Shown here piece by piece: positions 11,104 through 19,676 of a stretch of 64,000 nt of DNA (position 1 is its first letter; each line of letters begins with the position of its first letter). The notes under the pieces are model-generated. The model saw only the letters and a program-made list of their open reading frames with translations. It made no database searches and had not been told where the DNA came from. This stretch comes from Cohnella ginsengisoli. GTDB lineage: Bacteria; Bacillota; Bacilli; Paenibacillales; Paenibacillaceae. Both the position numbers and the translations under genes were made by a program. The stretch spans positions 992,001 through 1,056,000 of the forward strand of contig NZ_JAPDHZ010000003.1 of assembly GCF_029525555.1 (NCBI RefSeq), read 5' to 3'.

Positions 11104-12084
11104 CTAGAACAGTCTGTCTTGTCCCAATCGCTTGGCGATATGGTTGGCCGAGAACAGCAGGATGAAGCTGACGACCGTCTTGAACATGCCTGCCGCGGTC
11201 GCGAGCGGGAAGTTGAACTGCTGGAGGCCGTATTTGAGCACGAATATGTCAATGTTCTCGGAATAATCGACGTTCATACCGTTGCCTAGCAGGTACTGCG
11301 GTTCGAATCCCGATTCCAGCAAATAGCCGATGTTCATAATGAGCAGCACGATAATGACCGGCTTGATGCCCGGCAACGTGATATACCACATCCGTCTCAG
11401 GCGGCCCGCGCCGTCCATCTCCGCCGCTTCGTACTGCGCCGGGTCGATCGAGCTGATGGCGGCCAGATAGACGATCGTATTCCAGCCTACGTCCTTCCAC
11501 ACGGAGCTTGCGCCGAAGATGCCCCAGAACCATTCCGCCTTGCCGAGGAACAGATATTCCTGCCCCTTTTCGATCATGCCGAACGCCTTAAGCAGCTCAT
11601 TGACGACGCCGTCCGGCGCCAGCATCGTCTGGATGATGCCCGCGGCGACGACCCAGGAGATGAAGTGAGGCAAATAGCTGACCGTCTGCACGACGCGCTT
11701 GAACGCGACCTTGCGGACCTCGTTCAGGAGCAAGGCAAGCGACACGGCCGTCACGAAGCCGAGCACGAGATTGATGCCGCTCATCGCGAGCGTATTGCGC
11801 AGGGCGATCAGGAAGCGGTCCTCCGAGAAGAGCGACCGGAAATGCGAAAAGCCGACCCACTGCTGGTCCTTGAAGGCCAGCGAAGGCTGATAATCCTGGA
11901 ACGCGATCGTCCATCCCCACACCGGCACGTACTTGAACACGAACAGCCAGATGACAAAGGGCACGGACATCAGGACCAGCATGCGCTGCGACACGAGTTT
12001 TTTGAAAAACAGCTTCAGCCCGCCCGGCTCTGGCTTTGACGTCGACGTTGACGGCGACGTTGACAGCGCGGTGTTGTTTTCCAT
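11104..12084 (-). CDS. Sugar ABC transporter permease, LplB type
   Basis: A 326-residue permease with a cytoplasmic N-terminal extension (about 35 residues) and six helices, starting at MLVLMSVPFVIWLFVFKYVPV. The EAA loop is EAAEMDGAGRLRRMWYITLP. The motifs PVWGWTIAFQDYQP and YLPHFISWVVAAGI are characteristic of LplB-like partners in aldouronate and oligosaccharide importers. ATG 12084 follows a GGAAGGA-type ribosome site. It is second in the block, 103 bp after the binding-protein gene. Confidence 0.93.
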   Translation of the reverse strand: MENNTALSTSPSTSTSKPEPGGLKLFFKKLVSQRMLVLMSVPFVIWLFVFKYVPVWGWTIAFQDYQPSLAFKDQQWVGFSHFRSLFSEDRFLIALRNTLAMSGINLVLGFVTAVSLALLLNEVRKVAFKRVVQTVSYLPHFISWVVAAGIIQTMLAPDGVVNELLKAFGMIEKGQEYLFLGKAEWFWGIFGASSVWKDVGWNTIVYLAAISSIDPAQYEAAEMDGAGRLRRMWYITLPGIKPVIIVLLIMNIGYLLESGFEPQYLLGNGMNVDYSENIDIFVLKYGLQQFNFPLATAAGMFKTVVSFILLFSANHIAKRLGQDRLF

Positions 12085-12187
12085 CCTTCTTGCTCCTTCC
12101 GTCGGGCTAAAGAATCGAAAGGAAAGCCGGCCTTCAGCACGAAGCAGCGCGTCAAGCCGGCTTGGCCCTCCTATCGAAAAGCATCTA

Positions 12188-13919
12188 TTACTTGGCGACT
12201 TCCACGATTTTTTTGATTTGTTCGGTGTACCACTTTTCGTAGCCGGCCGTATCGAGCTTGCCGAATTCCTTCATATAGTCGGCCCATACGCCTTCGAAGT
12301 CCGACGGCTTCGCGAGCACGAGCTTGGCGTAGTATTTCTTAAGCAGATCGTCCTTCTTGGTCTCCCAGATTTGCTGCGGCGATCCCTGCTCCTTGGGGAT
12401 ACTCCAGGCCGGGAACCACGGACGGTCTTCGGGCTTGTCGAACATCTGCGCATAGGTCTGCACGCCGTACTTGTCCAGGATCGTCTTGTCGCCTTCGGTC
12501 AGGCTGAGCTGGAACACCTCCGGCTGGAAGCCCGGCGCCACCGCGTTGCCGTCCGCAAGCGTGGACGAAGTGCCGTACTGCGGCCAATCCCAATCGTACG
12601 TCTTGAAGCCGAACTTTTCGTTAAACGCGTCGTCGAGCTTTGCAATCTGCTCTGCCGTCCGGTAGAAGCGGCCCTTGTCGTCCACTTCGTACGTCTCGCC
12701 TTTAATGCCCCAGCTCTTGAGCACCTGATTGTCGTCCGTCAGCAGGTTGTCCCAGTATTGGATAATGCGGGCGGGATCCTTGGCGCTCTTGGTGATGCCG
12801 GCGCCGCGGTTGCTGGTCCATCCCGGCGGATCCAGGTACTGGTCGTGCGTGCCGTCGAACGTCACCGGCAGCGGGAAGTAGACGAAGTCGTCCTGCGCCT
12901 GATCCTTTCTCGCCGCGTCCTTCAGCACGTTCATCGCGTTGCCGATCTGCCAGCCGTAATCGAAGAAGCCTACGACCTTGTGCGAGGTCAGCTTGGCGAT
13001 ATATTGATCGTAGTTGTCGACGAAGGAGGCTTTGTCGAACAGATTTTTGCCGTTCAGATCGTTAAGCGTCTTGAGCCAGCGCTTCTCGTTCTCCGAGCCG
13101 GCGTACGTCTTGGCTTCGTTCGTATGGATGTCGACCATGACGTTGCCGTCGTTCGGGAAGCCGGCGAGGTGCATCGGCGGATTGGAGGTCGCGAAAAACC
13201 GCCAGTCGTGCGTCAGCGTGATCATGCCTGTCAGATTCTCGTCCTTGTGCTTGGCGACATAGTCCTCGACCAGCTTGACGTATTCGTCCAGCGTCTTGAT
13301 CTTCGGATAGCCCGCTTCCTTGAGCACGCGGCGCTGTACCCAGAACGCGCCCTGGTTGATGTTGGGATCCGCCACGTACTCGCCGACCTGCGGTCCGAAC
13401 GGCAGGAAGTAGATCTTGCCGCCGTAGTCGGCCCGCATGCGCTCGAAGTAAGGGCCGTAGACGCGCTTGATGTTCGGCCCGTACTGCTCGATCAGATCGT
13501 CGAGCGGGATGAAGGCGCCCGCCTTCAGCACTTCCTCGATCGCGGCGTCCGGGATCATGACGTCCGGATATTGGTCGGATGCGATCATCGTGCCGATCTT
13601 CGTATTCAGGTCTCCGACCAGATGCTCGATCTTGAAGTTGACGCCGGTCTGATCCTCGAGCGCCTTGCCGATCGTCGTCTCGTTGGTGTTCAAGTCCTTC
13701 TCGCCGGCGACGCCGTTGAAGAAGGTGAAGGTGACTTTGTCGAGCGGCTTCTCCGACGCAGACGCCGTTGCGGTAGCCGATGCCGAGCCGCTCGCCGGCG
13801 CGCTGCCGCTTGACGCGGCGGGGGGACGCGTTGCCTCCGTTGTTGTTGCCGCTTGAGCATGCGGCCATCGATACGGCCAGGGCGGCAGCCATGCCGGCTG
13901 TCCACAGTTTTTTCGCCAC
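12188..13919 (-). CDS. Extracellular solute-binding lipoprotein, LplA type (frameshifted)
   Basis: With one base removed the product is 576 residues. It starts at GTG 13919 with a lipoprotein signal peptide whose lipobox is SMAACSS, followed by an Asn/Gly then Ser/Ala/Thr-rich linker and the binding domain (EKPLDKVTFTFFNGVAGEK onward). It is the membrane-tethered receptor of the importer encoded just downstream. The frame breaks in a run of six G at 13820-13825 inside the linker; deleting one base joins NASPAASSGSAP smoothly. The linker is the kind of place where a length change could be tolerated but a frameshift could not. Neighbouring GH8 and GH67 genes suggest aldouronate or xylo-oligosaccharide as ligand. 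Confidence 0.88.
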
Positions 13920-13955
13920 TGCTTTCGAACCCCTTCCCTAGCGATTCATCGTTTT

Positions 13956-13997
13956 TGTAAGCACTTTCAGTATAAGGGGAACCGGCGAGTTTGTTTA
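13956..13997 (-). promoter_or_regulatory. Promoter of the xylan transport block with cre-like site
   Basis: On the minus strand a TAAACA box and TATACT box are 17 bp apart (13992-13997 and 13969-13974). Immediately downstream, 13956-13969 reads TGTAAGCACTTTCA on the plus strand, one position off the CcpA cre consensus. A repressor there would sit at the transcription start, so catabolite repression is plausible. This and the fni promoter fill the 329-bp divergent gap 13920-14248. Confidence 0.5.
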
Positions 13998-14161
13998 CTG
14001 GATAAACTAAAGATCGTACTTAGGATATTTAGGATGCGGAATTATTGGACATAAATGCTACTTGTACGCTCCCTTTGCCTGTTACCTATCGACGCGACCT
14101 CCGTCCGGTTCCGCTCGAACAGGCCCCTACGCTCCTTTTTTTCAAAGTATAAAGATATTCG

Positions 14162-14224
14162 TTGGACAAGCTATACAAAATCGGCTATTATCTAATCATA
14201 ATCTATACAAAATCTATACAACAT
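14162..14224 (+). promoter_or_regulatory. Carotenoid operon promoter with 11-bp direct repeats (CarH-type operator)
   Basis: TTGGAC (14162-14167) and TATTAT (14186-14191) form a promoter with an 18-bp spacer. Directly after the -10 box come three tandem 11-bp units: CTAATCATAAT (14192-14202, imperfect), CTATACAAAAT (14203-14213) and CTATACAACAT (14214-14224). A further CTATACAAAAT lies in the spacer at 14171-14181. Three of the four fit the nTnnACAnnnn unit that, as I recall, is the binding unit of Thermus CarH, which also uses three direct repeats. Binding would cover the start site and block transcription. The same motif, inverted, lies in front of the regulator gene at 22361-22382. Confidence 0.65.
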
Positions 14225-14248
14225 TGAACATTCAGGCGATGAATCGAG

Positions 14249-15283
14249 GTGGATCACACGGATACGATCAGGCGTAAAGACGAACATCTGGATCTCTGCC
14301 TGCGCGAAGATGTGCAGGGATTAGATGCCGGGACGGGGCTAGACCGCTATCGATTCCGACACAATGCCCTTCCCGAGTTGAATTATTCTTTAATCGATAC
14401 ATCCGCGCAGTTTTTGGGCCGGACGGTGAAGACGCCTTTCCTGGTCAGTTCCATGACCGGCGGAACGCCGAGAGCCGGCGAGATCAACCGGCGGCTGGCG
14501 ACGGCCGCCCAGGCCAAGGGATGGGCCATGGGACTAGGATCGCTGAGGGCGGCCATCGAAAATCCCGAAGCGGCGACGTCCTTTCGCGTTCGGAAGCTGG
14601 CGCCGGACATTCCCCTTATCGCCAATATGGGCGCCGTACAGCTTAACTACGGCTTCAATGCCGAGAAATGCAGGCAAGCGATCGACATCGTGGAGGCCGA
14701 CGGTCTTGTCCTTCATCTCAATTCGCTGCAAGAAGTGATCCAGACCGGCGGCAACACGGATTTTAGCGGACTGCTGAGTAAAATCGAAAAGCTGTGCCGC
14801 GCACTGGCCGTCCCGGTCGGCGTGAAAGAAGTCGGCTGGGGCATCGACGGGAGGACGGCTCGGCTCTTGTGCGACGCGGGTGTTCAATTTATCGACGTGG
14901 CGGGTGCGGGAGGAACGTCCTGGAGCCAGGTCGAAAAGCTGCGCTCATCCGATCCGGTCAAAAAAGCGGCGGCGGAACGGTTCGCGGAGTGGGGAATTCC
15001 GACGTCCGAATGCATTCAGGAGGTCAGAGCCGCGTTGCCCGACGTCGTCTTGATCGGAAGCGGAGGCCTATCCGACGGACTTCAGGCGTCCAAGGCATTG
15101 GCGCTTGGCGCGAATCTGGCCGGCTTCGGACGCAGCCTGCTGGAGGCGGCCCACGATTCCGAGGAGAAGCTGCAGCGAGCGCTCGAACAAGCCGAGCTGG
15201 AGCTTAGGATCGCCATGTTCGGCATCGGCGCCGCCGACATTCGGGCGCTTCGGGAGACCGATCGCCTCGTCCTTGCGAAGTGA
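14249..15283 (+). CDS. fni: Type 2 isopentenyl-diphosphate isomerase
   Basis: A 344-residue FMN- and NAD(P)H-dependent enzyme that interconverts IPP and DMAPP and so feeds farnesyl diphosphate synthesis. Family marks are the N-terminal RRKDEH, LVSSMTGG, the NMGAVQLNYG segment, HLNSLQE, VKEVGWGI and the phosphate-binding GSGGLSDG. The start is a GTG at 14249 with a poor ribosome site; no better in-frame start is visible, so initiation may be weak. It is the first gene of the carotenoid operon, an unusual but logical place because it supplies the precursor pool for crtM 73 bp downstream. Confidence 0.93.
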   Translation: MDHTDTIRRKDEHLDLCLREDVQGLDAGTGLDRYRFRHNALPELNYSLIDTSAQFLGRTVKTPFLVSSMTGGTPRAGEINRRLATAAQAKGWAMGLGSLRAAIENPEAATSFRVRKLAPDIPLIANMGAVQLNYGFNAEKCRQAIDIVEADGLVLHLNSLQEVIQTGGNTDFSGLLSKIEKLCRALAVPVGVKEVGWGIDGRTARLLCDAGVQFIDVAGAGGTSWSQVEKLRSSDPVKKAAAERFAEWGIPTSECIQEVRAALPDVVLIGSGGLSDGLQASKALALGANLAGFGRSLLEAAHDSEEKLQRALEQAELELRIAMFGIGAADIRALRETDRLVLAK

Positions 15284-15356
15284 AGCCGCTTGCGCGCCGC
15301 CGACATTCACAGGCCGCCAACCTGCCGGGTCATCGCTCAGTCCAAAGGAGGCTATT

Positions 15357-16238
15357 ATGGACAAAGTGCAGTTGCACGCGGATTTCGCTTATTGCGAAGC
15401 CATTATCAAGAAGCATTCCAAAAGCTTTTATTACGCCTTCTCGCAGCTCCCGCCGGAAAAAGCGAAAGCCGTCTACGCCATTTACGCGTTCTGCAGAACG
15501 GCTGACGATTGCGCCGATTCGAATGGACTGCCCGAGCAGAAGCTCGCGTCGTTGCAGCGGTTAAAAGAAGAGCTCGATGGGTTCAGGAAGGGCTCCGAAG
15601 CCGATCATCCGTTGTGGCGCGCGCTCCGTCACGTTTTCACGGAATACGACATGGACATCGGGCCCTTTTACGACCAGTTGGCCGGACAATTCATGGATCT
15701 CGAGTTTTCCAGCCCGAAAGACATGCGTGCGCTCGAAAGCTACAGCTACCACGTCGCGGGCTCGGTCGGCCTGATGCTGCTGCCCGTGCTCGCTTCGAAG
15801 GCTGAAGACGACCTGCGCCCGTCGGCCGTCAAGCTGGGCATCGCCATGCAAATCACGAACATCCTGCGCGACGTCGGCGAAGATCTCCAGCAGAAGCAAC
15901 GGATTTATTTGCCCGAGGAAGAAATGGCGCGCTTCCGTTATTCCCCGGCGGACTTGCGGCAAGGCGTGATTAACGAGAACTTCGTGCGTTTATGGGAGAG
16001 GCTGGCCAACCACGCGGAAGCGCTCTACGACCAGTTTCACGGCAGCCTGGACGCTTTTGACGCCGACAGCAAAAGGCCGCTCGCTTTATCCGTCGGCTTG
16101 TACAGAGCGATATTGGATGCCGTAAGAGAAAGCGGTCACGACTGTTTCTCCAAGCGAAACTATGTGACGACGGATGCCATAATCAAGATTAGCGCCGCGA
16201 TTGTCAATGGCCCTTCAATCGCTGAAAGGTGTGTGTGA
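15357..16238 (+). CDS. crtM: Dehydrosqualene synthase
   Basis: The 293-residue product joins two farnesyl diphosphates head to head to give 4,4'-diapophytoene (dehydrosqualene), the first committed C30 carotenoid step. Both Asp-rich magnesium-binding motifs are present: D50-D54 in RTADDCAD and about D171-D175 in NILRDVGEDL. SFYYAFSQLP and IYAFCRTADD match the squalene/phytoene synthase family. ATG 15357 follows AAAGGAGG. I prefer CrtM to a C40 CrtB because the other enzymes of the operon are all C30-specific types. Confidence 0.93.
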   Translation: MDKVQLHADFAYCEAIIKKHSKSFYYAFSQLPPEKAKAVYAIYAFCRTADDCADSNGLPEQKLASLQRLKEELDGFRKGSEADHPLWRALRHVFTEYDMDIGPFYDQLAGQFMDLEFSSPKDMRALESYSYHVAGSVGLMLLPVLASKAEDDLRPSAVKLGIAMQITNILRDVGEDLQQKQRIYLPEEEMARFRYSPADLRQGVINENFVRLWERLANHAEALYDQFHGSLDAFDADSKRPLALSVGLYRAILDAVRESGHDCFSKRNYVTTDAIIKISAAIVNGPSIAERCV

Positions 16239-16242
16239 ACGG

Positions 16243-17736
16243 TTGAACAATAAAAGCGTATTGGTGATCGGCGGCGGACTCGGCGGCTTATCCGCGGCGA
16301 TCTCCTTAAGACAAAGCGGCTATGCCGTTTCTTTATACGAACAGAACCTTCATATCGGCGGCAAGCTGAACCGGCTCGAGCAGGATGGCTTCGGCTTCGA
16401 TCTGGGTCCCTCCATTCTGACGATGCCGCACATCTTCGAAAAATTGTTTGCCGCGAGCGGCAAGCGGATGAAGGACTACGTCCCCACCGTCAAGCTGAAC
16501 CATCAGTGGCGATCCTTTTTCCCGAACGGCAACCGGATCGATCTGTACGAGAATCTGGCAGACATGAAATCGAAAAATCCCTCGCTGAACGAGCGGGATA
16601 TGCGCGAATACGAGTCGTTGCTCCGATACGCCAAAAAGCTGTACGCGCTGACGGAGCAAGGCTATTTTAAGCACGGCGCCGATAATACGAAGGATATCGC
16701 GCGTTATAACGGCGTTTTCAACGCACTGACGGGCTTCGATCTGTTTTCCACCGTATACAGGTCCATCGCCAAGCGGATCAGCAACCCGGATCTGCGGGAC
16801 ATGCTCTCATACTTCATTAAATACGTCGGCTCCTCCCCTTATGACGCGCCGGCCGTACTGAACATGATGATCTACATGCAGCATGAGCAGGGGCTCTGGT
16901 ACGTTCCCGGCGGCATGCACCTGCTCGCGCGCGGATTGGTGCGACTGGCGGAGGAAGCGGGCGTCTCCATTCATACCGGCAGGCGCATCGCCCGGCTTCA
17001 TAAGAGGGATGGCCAGATCGCAGGGGCGCAGCTGGAGGACGGAACCGAACTGTCGGCCGACTATTACATTTCCAATATGGAAGTCATCCCGTTCTACGAG
17101 AAGGTGCTGCAGGAAGAGCAGCCTTTCGTCGAGTCGCTTAAAAAGAAATACGAGCCGGCAAGCTCCGGGCTTGTCATGCACCTGGGCGTGAAGAAGTCTT
17201 ATCCGCAGCTTGCCCACCACAATTTTTTCTTCGCGGACAACATGAAGCGGCAGATGACTCGAATCTTCCATACCCATGAGCTGCCCGACGATCCGGTCAT
17301 TTATCTGGTCAACGCCAATAAGACGGATGCTGCGCAGACGCGCGAAGGCTACGAAAATTTAAAAGTATTGCCCCATATCCCCCACATTCAGGAGAAGCCC
17401 TTTACGCAGCAGGACTACGAACGCTTTGCCGAACGGGTGCTGATCAAATTGGAAAAAATGGGACTCACGGATCTGCGCAGCCATATCGTAACCAAAGACG
17501 TATGGACGCCGGAAGATATCAGGCGCGTCTACGGCTCGGATCGCGGGGCGATCTACGGCACCTTGTCCGACCGCAAAAAAAACAAAGGGTTCAAGCATCC
17601 GAAGCAGAGCACGCGGTACGACAATCTCTACTTCGTCGGCGGCACGGTCAATCCGGGCGCCGGGATGCCGATGGTCACGTTAAGCGGCCAGCAGGTCCGG
17701 GATAAAATCGTGCAAAGGGACGCCAGCGATGGATAG
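16243..17736 (+). CDS. crtP: 4,4'-diaponeurosporene oxygenase
   Basis: The 497-residue FAD enzyme oxidises the terminal methyl of 4,4'-diaponeurosporene to the aldehyde. The dinucleotide-binding G10-G15 sits in VLVIGGGLGGLSAA and the C-terminal FAD segment in NPGAGMPMVTLSGQQV. Long stretches recall Staphylococcus CrtP rather than CrtN, for example FGFDLGPSILTMP, HQWRSFFP, FIKYVGSSPYDAPA and GLTDLRSHIVTKDVWTPEDI. I place the start at TTG 16243; GTG 16231 is an alternative that would overlap crtM but has its ribosome site too close. The stop overlaps aldH by 8 bp. Confidence 0.9.
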   Translation: MNNKSVLVIGGGLGGLSAAISLRQSGYAVSLYEQNLHIGGKLNRLEQDGFGFDLGPSILTMPHIFEKLFAASGKRMKDYVPTVKLNHQWRSFFPNGNRIDLYENLADMKSKNPSLNERDMREYESLLRYAKKLYALTEQGYFKHGADNTKDIARYNGVFNALTGFDLFSTVYRSIAKRISNPDLRDMLSYFIKYVGSSPYDAPAVLNMMIYMQHEQGLWYVPGGMHLLARGLVRLAEEAGVSIHTGRRIARLHKRDGQIAGAQLEDGTELSADYYISNMEVIPFYEKVLQEEQPFVESLKKKYEPASSGLVMHLGVKKSYPQLAHHNFFFADNMKRQMTRIFHTHELPDDPVIYLVNANKTDAAQTREGYENLKVLPHIPHIQEKPFTQQDYERFAERVLIKLEKMGLTDLRSHIVTKDVWTPEDIRRVYGSDRGAIYGTLSDRKKNKGFKHPKQSTRYDNLYFVGGTVNPGAGMPMVTLSGQQVRDKIVQRDASDG

Positions 17737-19126
17737 TCAAGAGCGCGACGCGCTGCAGGCGGTCTTGGAAAAGCAGCAGGAAGCTGCGCGCATGCGGCCT
17801 GCCCCTACGGTGAAAGAACGAAAAGAAACGCTGCTGCGGCTAAAGCGGATGCTGCTGGACCATGAAGCGGCGTTTATAGCGGCGCTCGTGTCCGATATGC
17901 GAAGACCTGCCTTCGAAGCGTATTCTTTTGAAATCGCGTTGTTGCTGAACGAAATCGAGCATGTATGCAGGTCGTTAACGAAATGGACGAAACCGGGGCG
18001 TGCCTACTCTTTTAAATTCGGCTATATCGAAGCGATTCGCACCCATAGAAATCCGTATGGCAGCGTCCTGATCGTCAGCCCCTGGAATTATCCGCTGCAG
18101 CTCGCCTTGATGCCGGCCATCGGCGCGATTGCGGCGGGCAACCGCTGCGTGATTAAACCATCGGAATATGCGCCCGCTACGAGCGAGCTGCTGCAAAAGA
18201 CCGTCGGCCGAACGTTTCCCCCTGACTTGCTGACCGTCGTGACAGGAGACGCGCAAACGGCCCGGACGCTGACCTCCCTGCCCTTCGATCTCATTTTCTT
18301 CACGGGGAGCGGGCAGACGGGACAAGCCGTGTCCCGGCAGGCGGCCGCGCAGCTCACTCCCGTTATTTTGGAGCTCGGGGGGAAAAACGCCTGCATCATG
18401 GATGCGTCGGGATTTTCTCCCGCGGCCGTTCGCGAGATCGTCTGGGGCAAGTTTCTCAATGCCGGCCAGACCTGCATCGCGCCGGACACACTATTCGTAC
18501 ATGAATCGGTCTATGAGCGCACGCTGGCGGAAATGCAATCGGCGCTGCTCGAATTTTACGGGGAAAAGCCCGAGGAGAGCAACGATTATGCGCGCATTTG
18601 CCATGCCGCACATTTTCAAAGGCTGCAGCGCTTCATGGGGCAGGGCCGCATCCGGTTTGGGGGCGCCAGCGATGCGGACGATCTGTTTATCGCGCCGACG
18701 ATATTAACCGACATCCCGCCGGGGAGTTCGATCCTGCAAGAGGAGATTTTCGGGCCGATCCTCCCTGTCGTTCCCTATCGCGATCTGGAGCCCTTGCTTG
18801 AGCGGCAGGCGATTGCGCGCGATGCCCTGGCCGCTTATCTGTTCAGCCAAGACCAACGGCAGATCAAGCGGGTCCAGGCCTATATGCGCTCGACGACCGT
18901 CAGCGTCAATCAGGTTATCCATCACGGCGCCAACCCTCGCGTCGCCTTTGGCGGCGTCGGTCGAAGCGGGCACGGCAGCTATCACGGCAAAGCCGGCTTT
19001 CGGGCGTTCAGCTATCCGAAGACCGCTTACCGAGCCTACCGCTACTGGCACGTATCCGATAAATATCCGCCTTATTCGGCCCTGGACATGAAGATCGTAC
19101 GAAAGTTCAGAAAGCGGCTGTTGTAG
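17729..19126 (+). CDS. aldH: 4,4'-diaponeurosporen-aldehyde dehydrogenase
   Basis: A 465-residue aldehyde dehydrogenase of the short class-3-like type. The catalytic Cys is C249 in GQTCIAP and the general base E215 in LELGGK; IVSPWNYPLQL and FFTGSGQTGQ are the cofactor-binding signatures. It lies between the oxygenase and the acyltransferase and overlaps crtP by 8 bp, so it most likely oxidises 4,4'-diaponeurosporenal to 4,4'-diaponeurosporenoic acid. In Staphylococcus aureus this gene lies outside the crt operon; here it is built in. Confidence 0.9.
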   Translation: MDSQERDALQAVLEKQQEAARMRPAPTVKERKETLLRLKRMLLDHEAAFIAALVSDMRRPAFEAYSFEIALLLNEIEHVCRSLTKWTKPGRAYSFKFGYIEAIRTHRNPYGSVLIVSPWNYPLQLALMPAIGAIAAGNRCVIKPSEYAPATSELLQKTVGRTFPPDLLTVVTGDAQTARTLTSLPFDLIFFTGSGQTGQAVSRQAAAQLTPVILELGGKNACIMDASGFSPAAVREIVWGKFLNAGQTCIAPDTLFVHESVYERTLAEMQSALLEFYGEKPEESNDYARICHAAHFQRLQRFMGQGRIRFGGASDADDLFIAPTILTDIPPGSSILQEEIFGPILPVVPYRDLEPLLERQAIARDALAAYLFSQDQRQIKRVQAYMRSTTVSVNQVIHHGANPRVAFGGVGRSGHGSYHGKAGFRAFSYPKTAYRAYRYWHVSDKYPPYSALDMKIVRKFRKRLL

Positions 19127-19168
19127 AGGCTGTTGTAGTGGGAGACAGAACGGTTGAGGAGGACTGCC

Positions 19169-19676
19169 GTGCCGCTCGTTACGTTATCTAACTTTTGGAT
19201 CGTCGCGATCGATATTTTCGCCTGGGCCTTTTTCCACATGGCCATCTCGGTCCTTTGCCTGAAGCTTCCCCAATCCTATTTTTTGAAGGACGGCTTCTGG
19301 TTTCGGCTGGGCGCCTGGGAGCGATCGGGCAAGCGCTGGCAGCAGCTTTTTTTCGTGAAGCGGTGGAAGGGACGAATCATCGACGGAACAGCGATATTAA
19401 GAAGAGGCTACGGCAAAAAAGAAGCTGCACGGCACGCGCGTCGGCGAGCTGAAAGTTTTCGCCGCGGAGACCAAACGGGCGGAGCTGACCCACTGGCTGT
19501 CCATCCTGCCGGCTCCCTTGTTTTTTCTATGGAACCCCGTATGGGTGGGCTGGATCATGGTCCTGTATGCCGCGGCGTTTAACTTGCCGATCATCGTCGT
19601 GCAGCGATACAATCGCGGACGCATCGATGCCATCGTATCCGCGTCGAATAAAACGGGAACGAGGTCATTCACATGA
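19169..19676 (+). CDS. crtO: Glycosyl-4,4'-diaponeurosporenoate acyltransferase (frameshifted)
   Basis: Frame-corrected, this is a 168-residue membrane protein that adds the fatty acid to the sugar of glycosyl-diaponeurosporenoate, the last step of the pathway. Hydrophobic segments (FWIVAIDIFAWAFFHMAISV; FFLWNPVWVGWIMVLYAAAF) flank the polar RWKGRIIDG region that marks the CrtO family. The start is GTG 19169 behind GAGGAGG. The frame breaks in A6 at 19415-19420; removing one A joins GYGKKKLHGTRVGELKVF. The corrected stop overlaps the crtN start by ATGA, which supports the correction. Confidence 0.85.

Noticed and set aside
16243-17736. Calling this gene crtN and the later paralogue crtP, in map order
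   Set aside because: Internal segments such as HQWRSFFP, FIKYVGSSPYDAPA and WTPEDI fit the oxygenase CrtP, while FQTLYIGISPFRSPS and SFDLGPTIVMMP at 19673 fit the desaturase CrtN.
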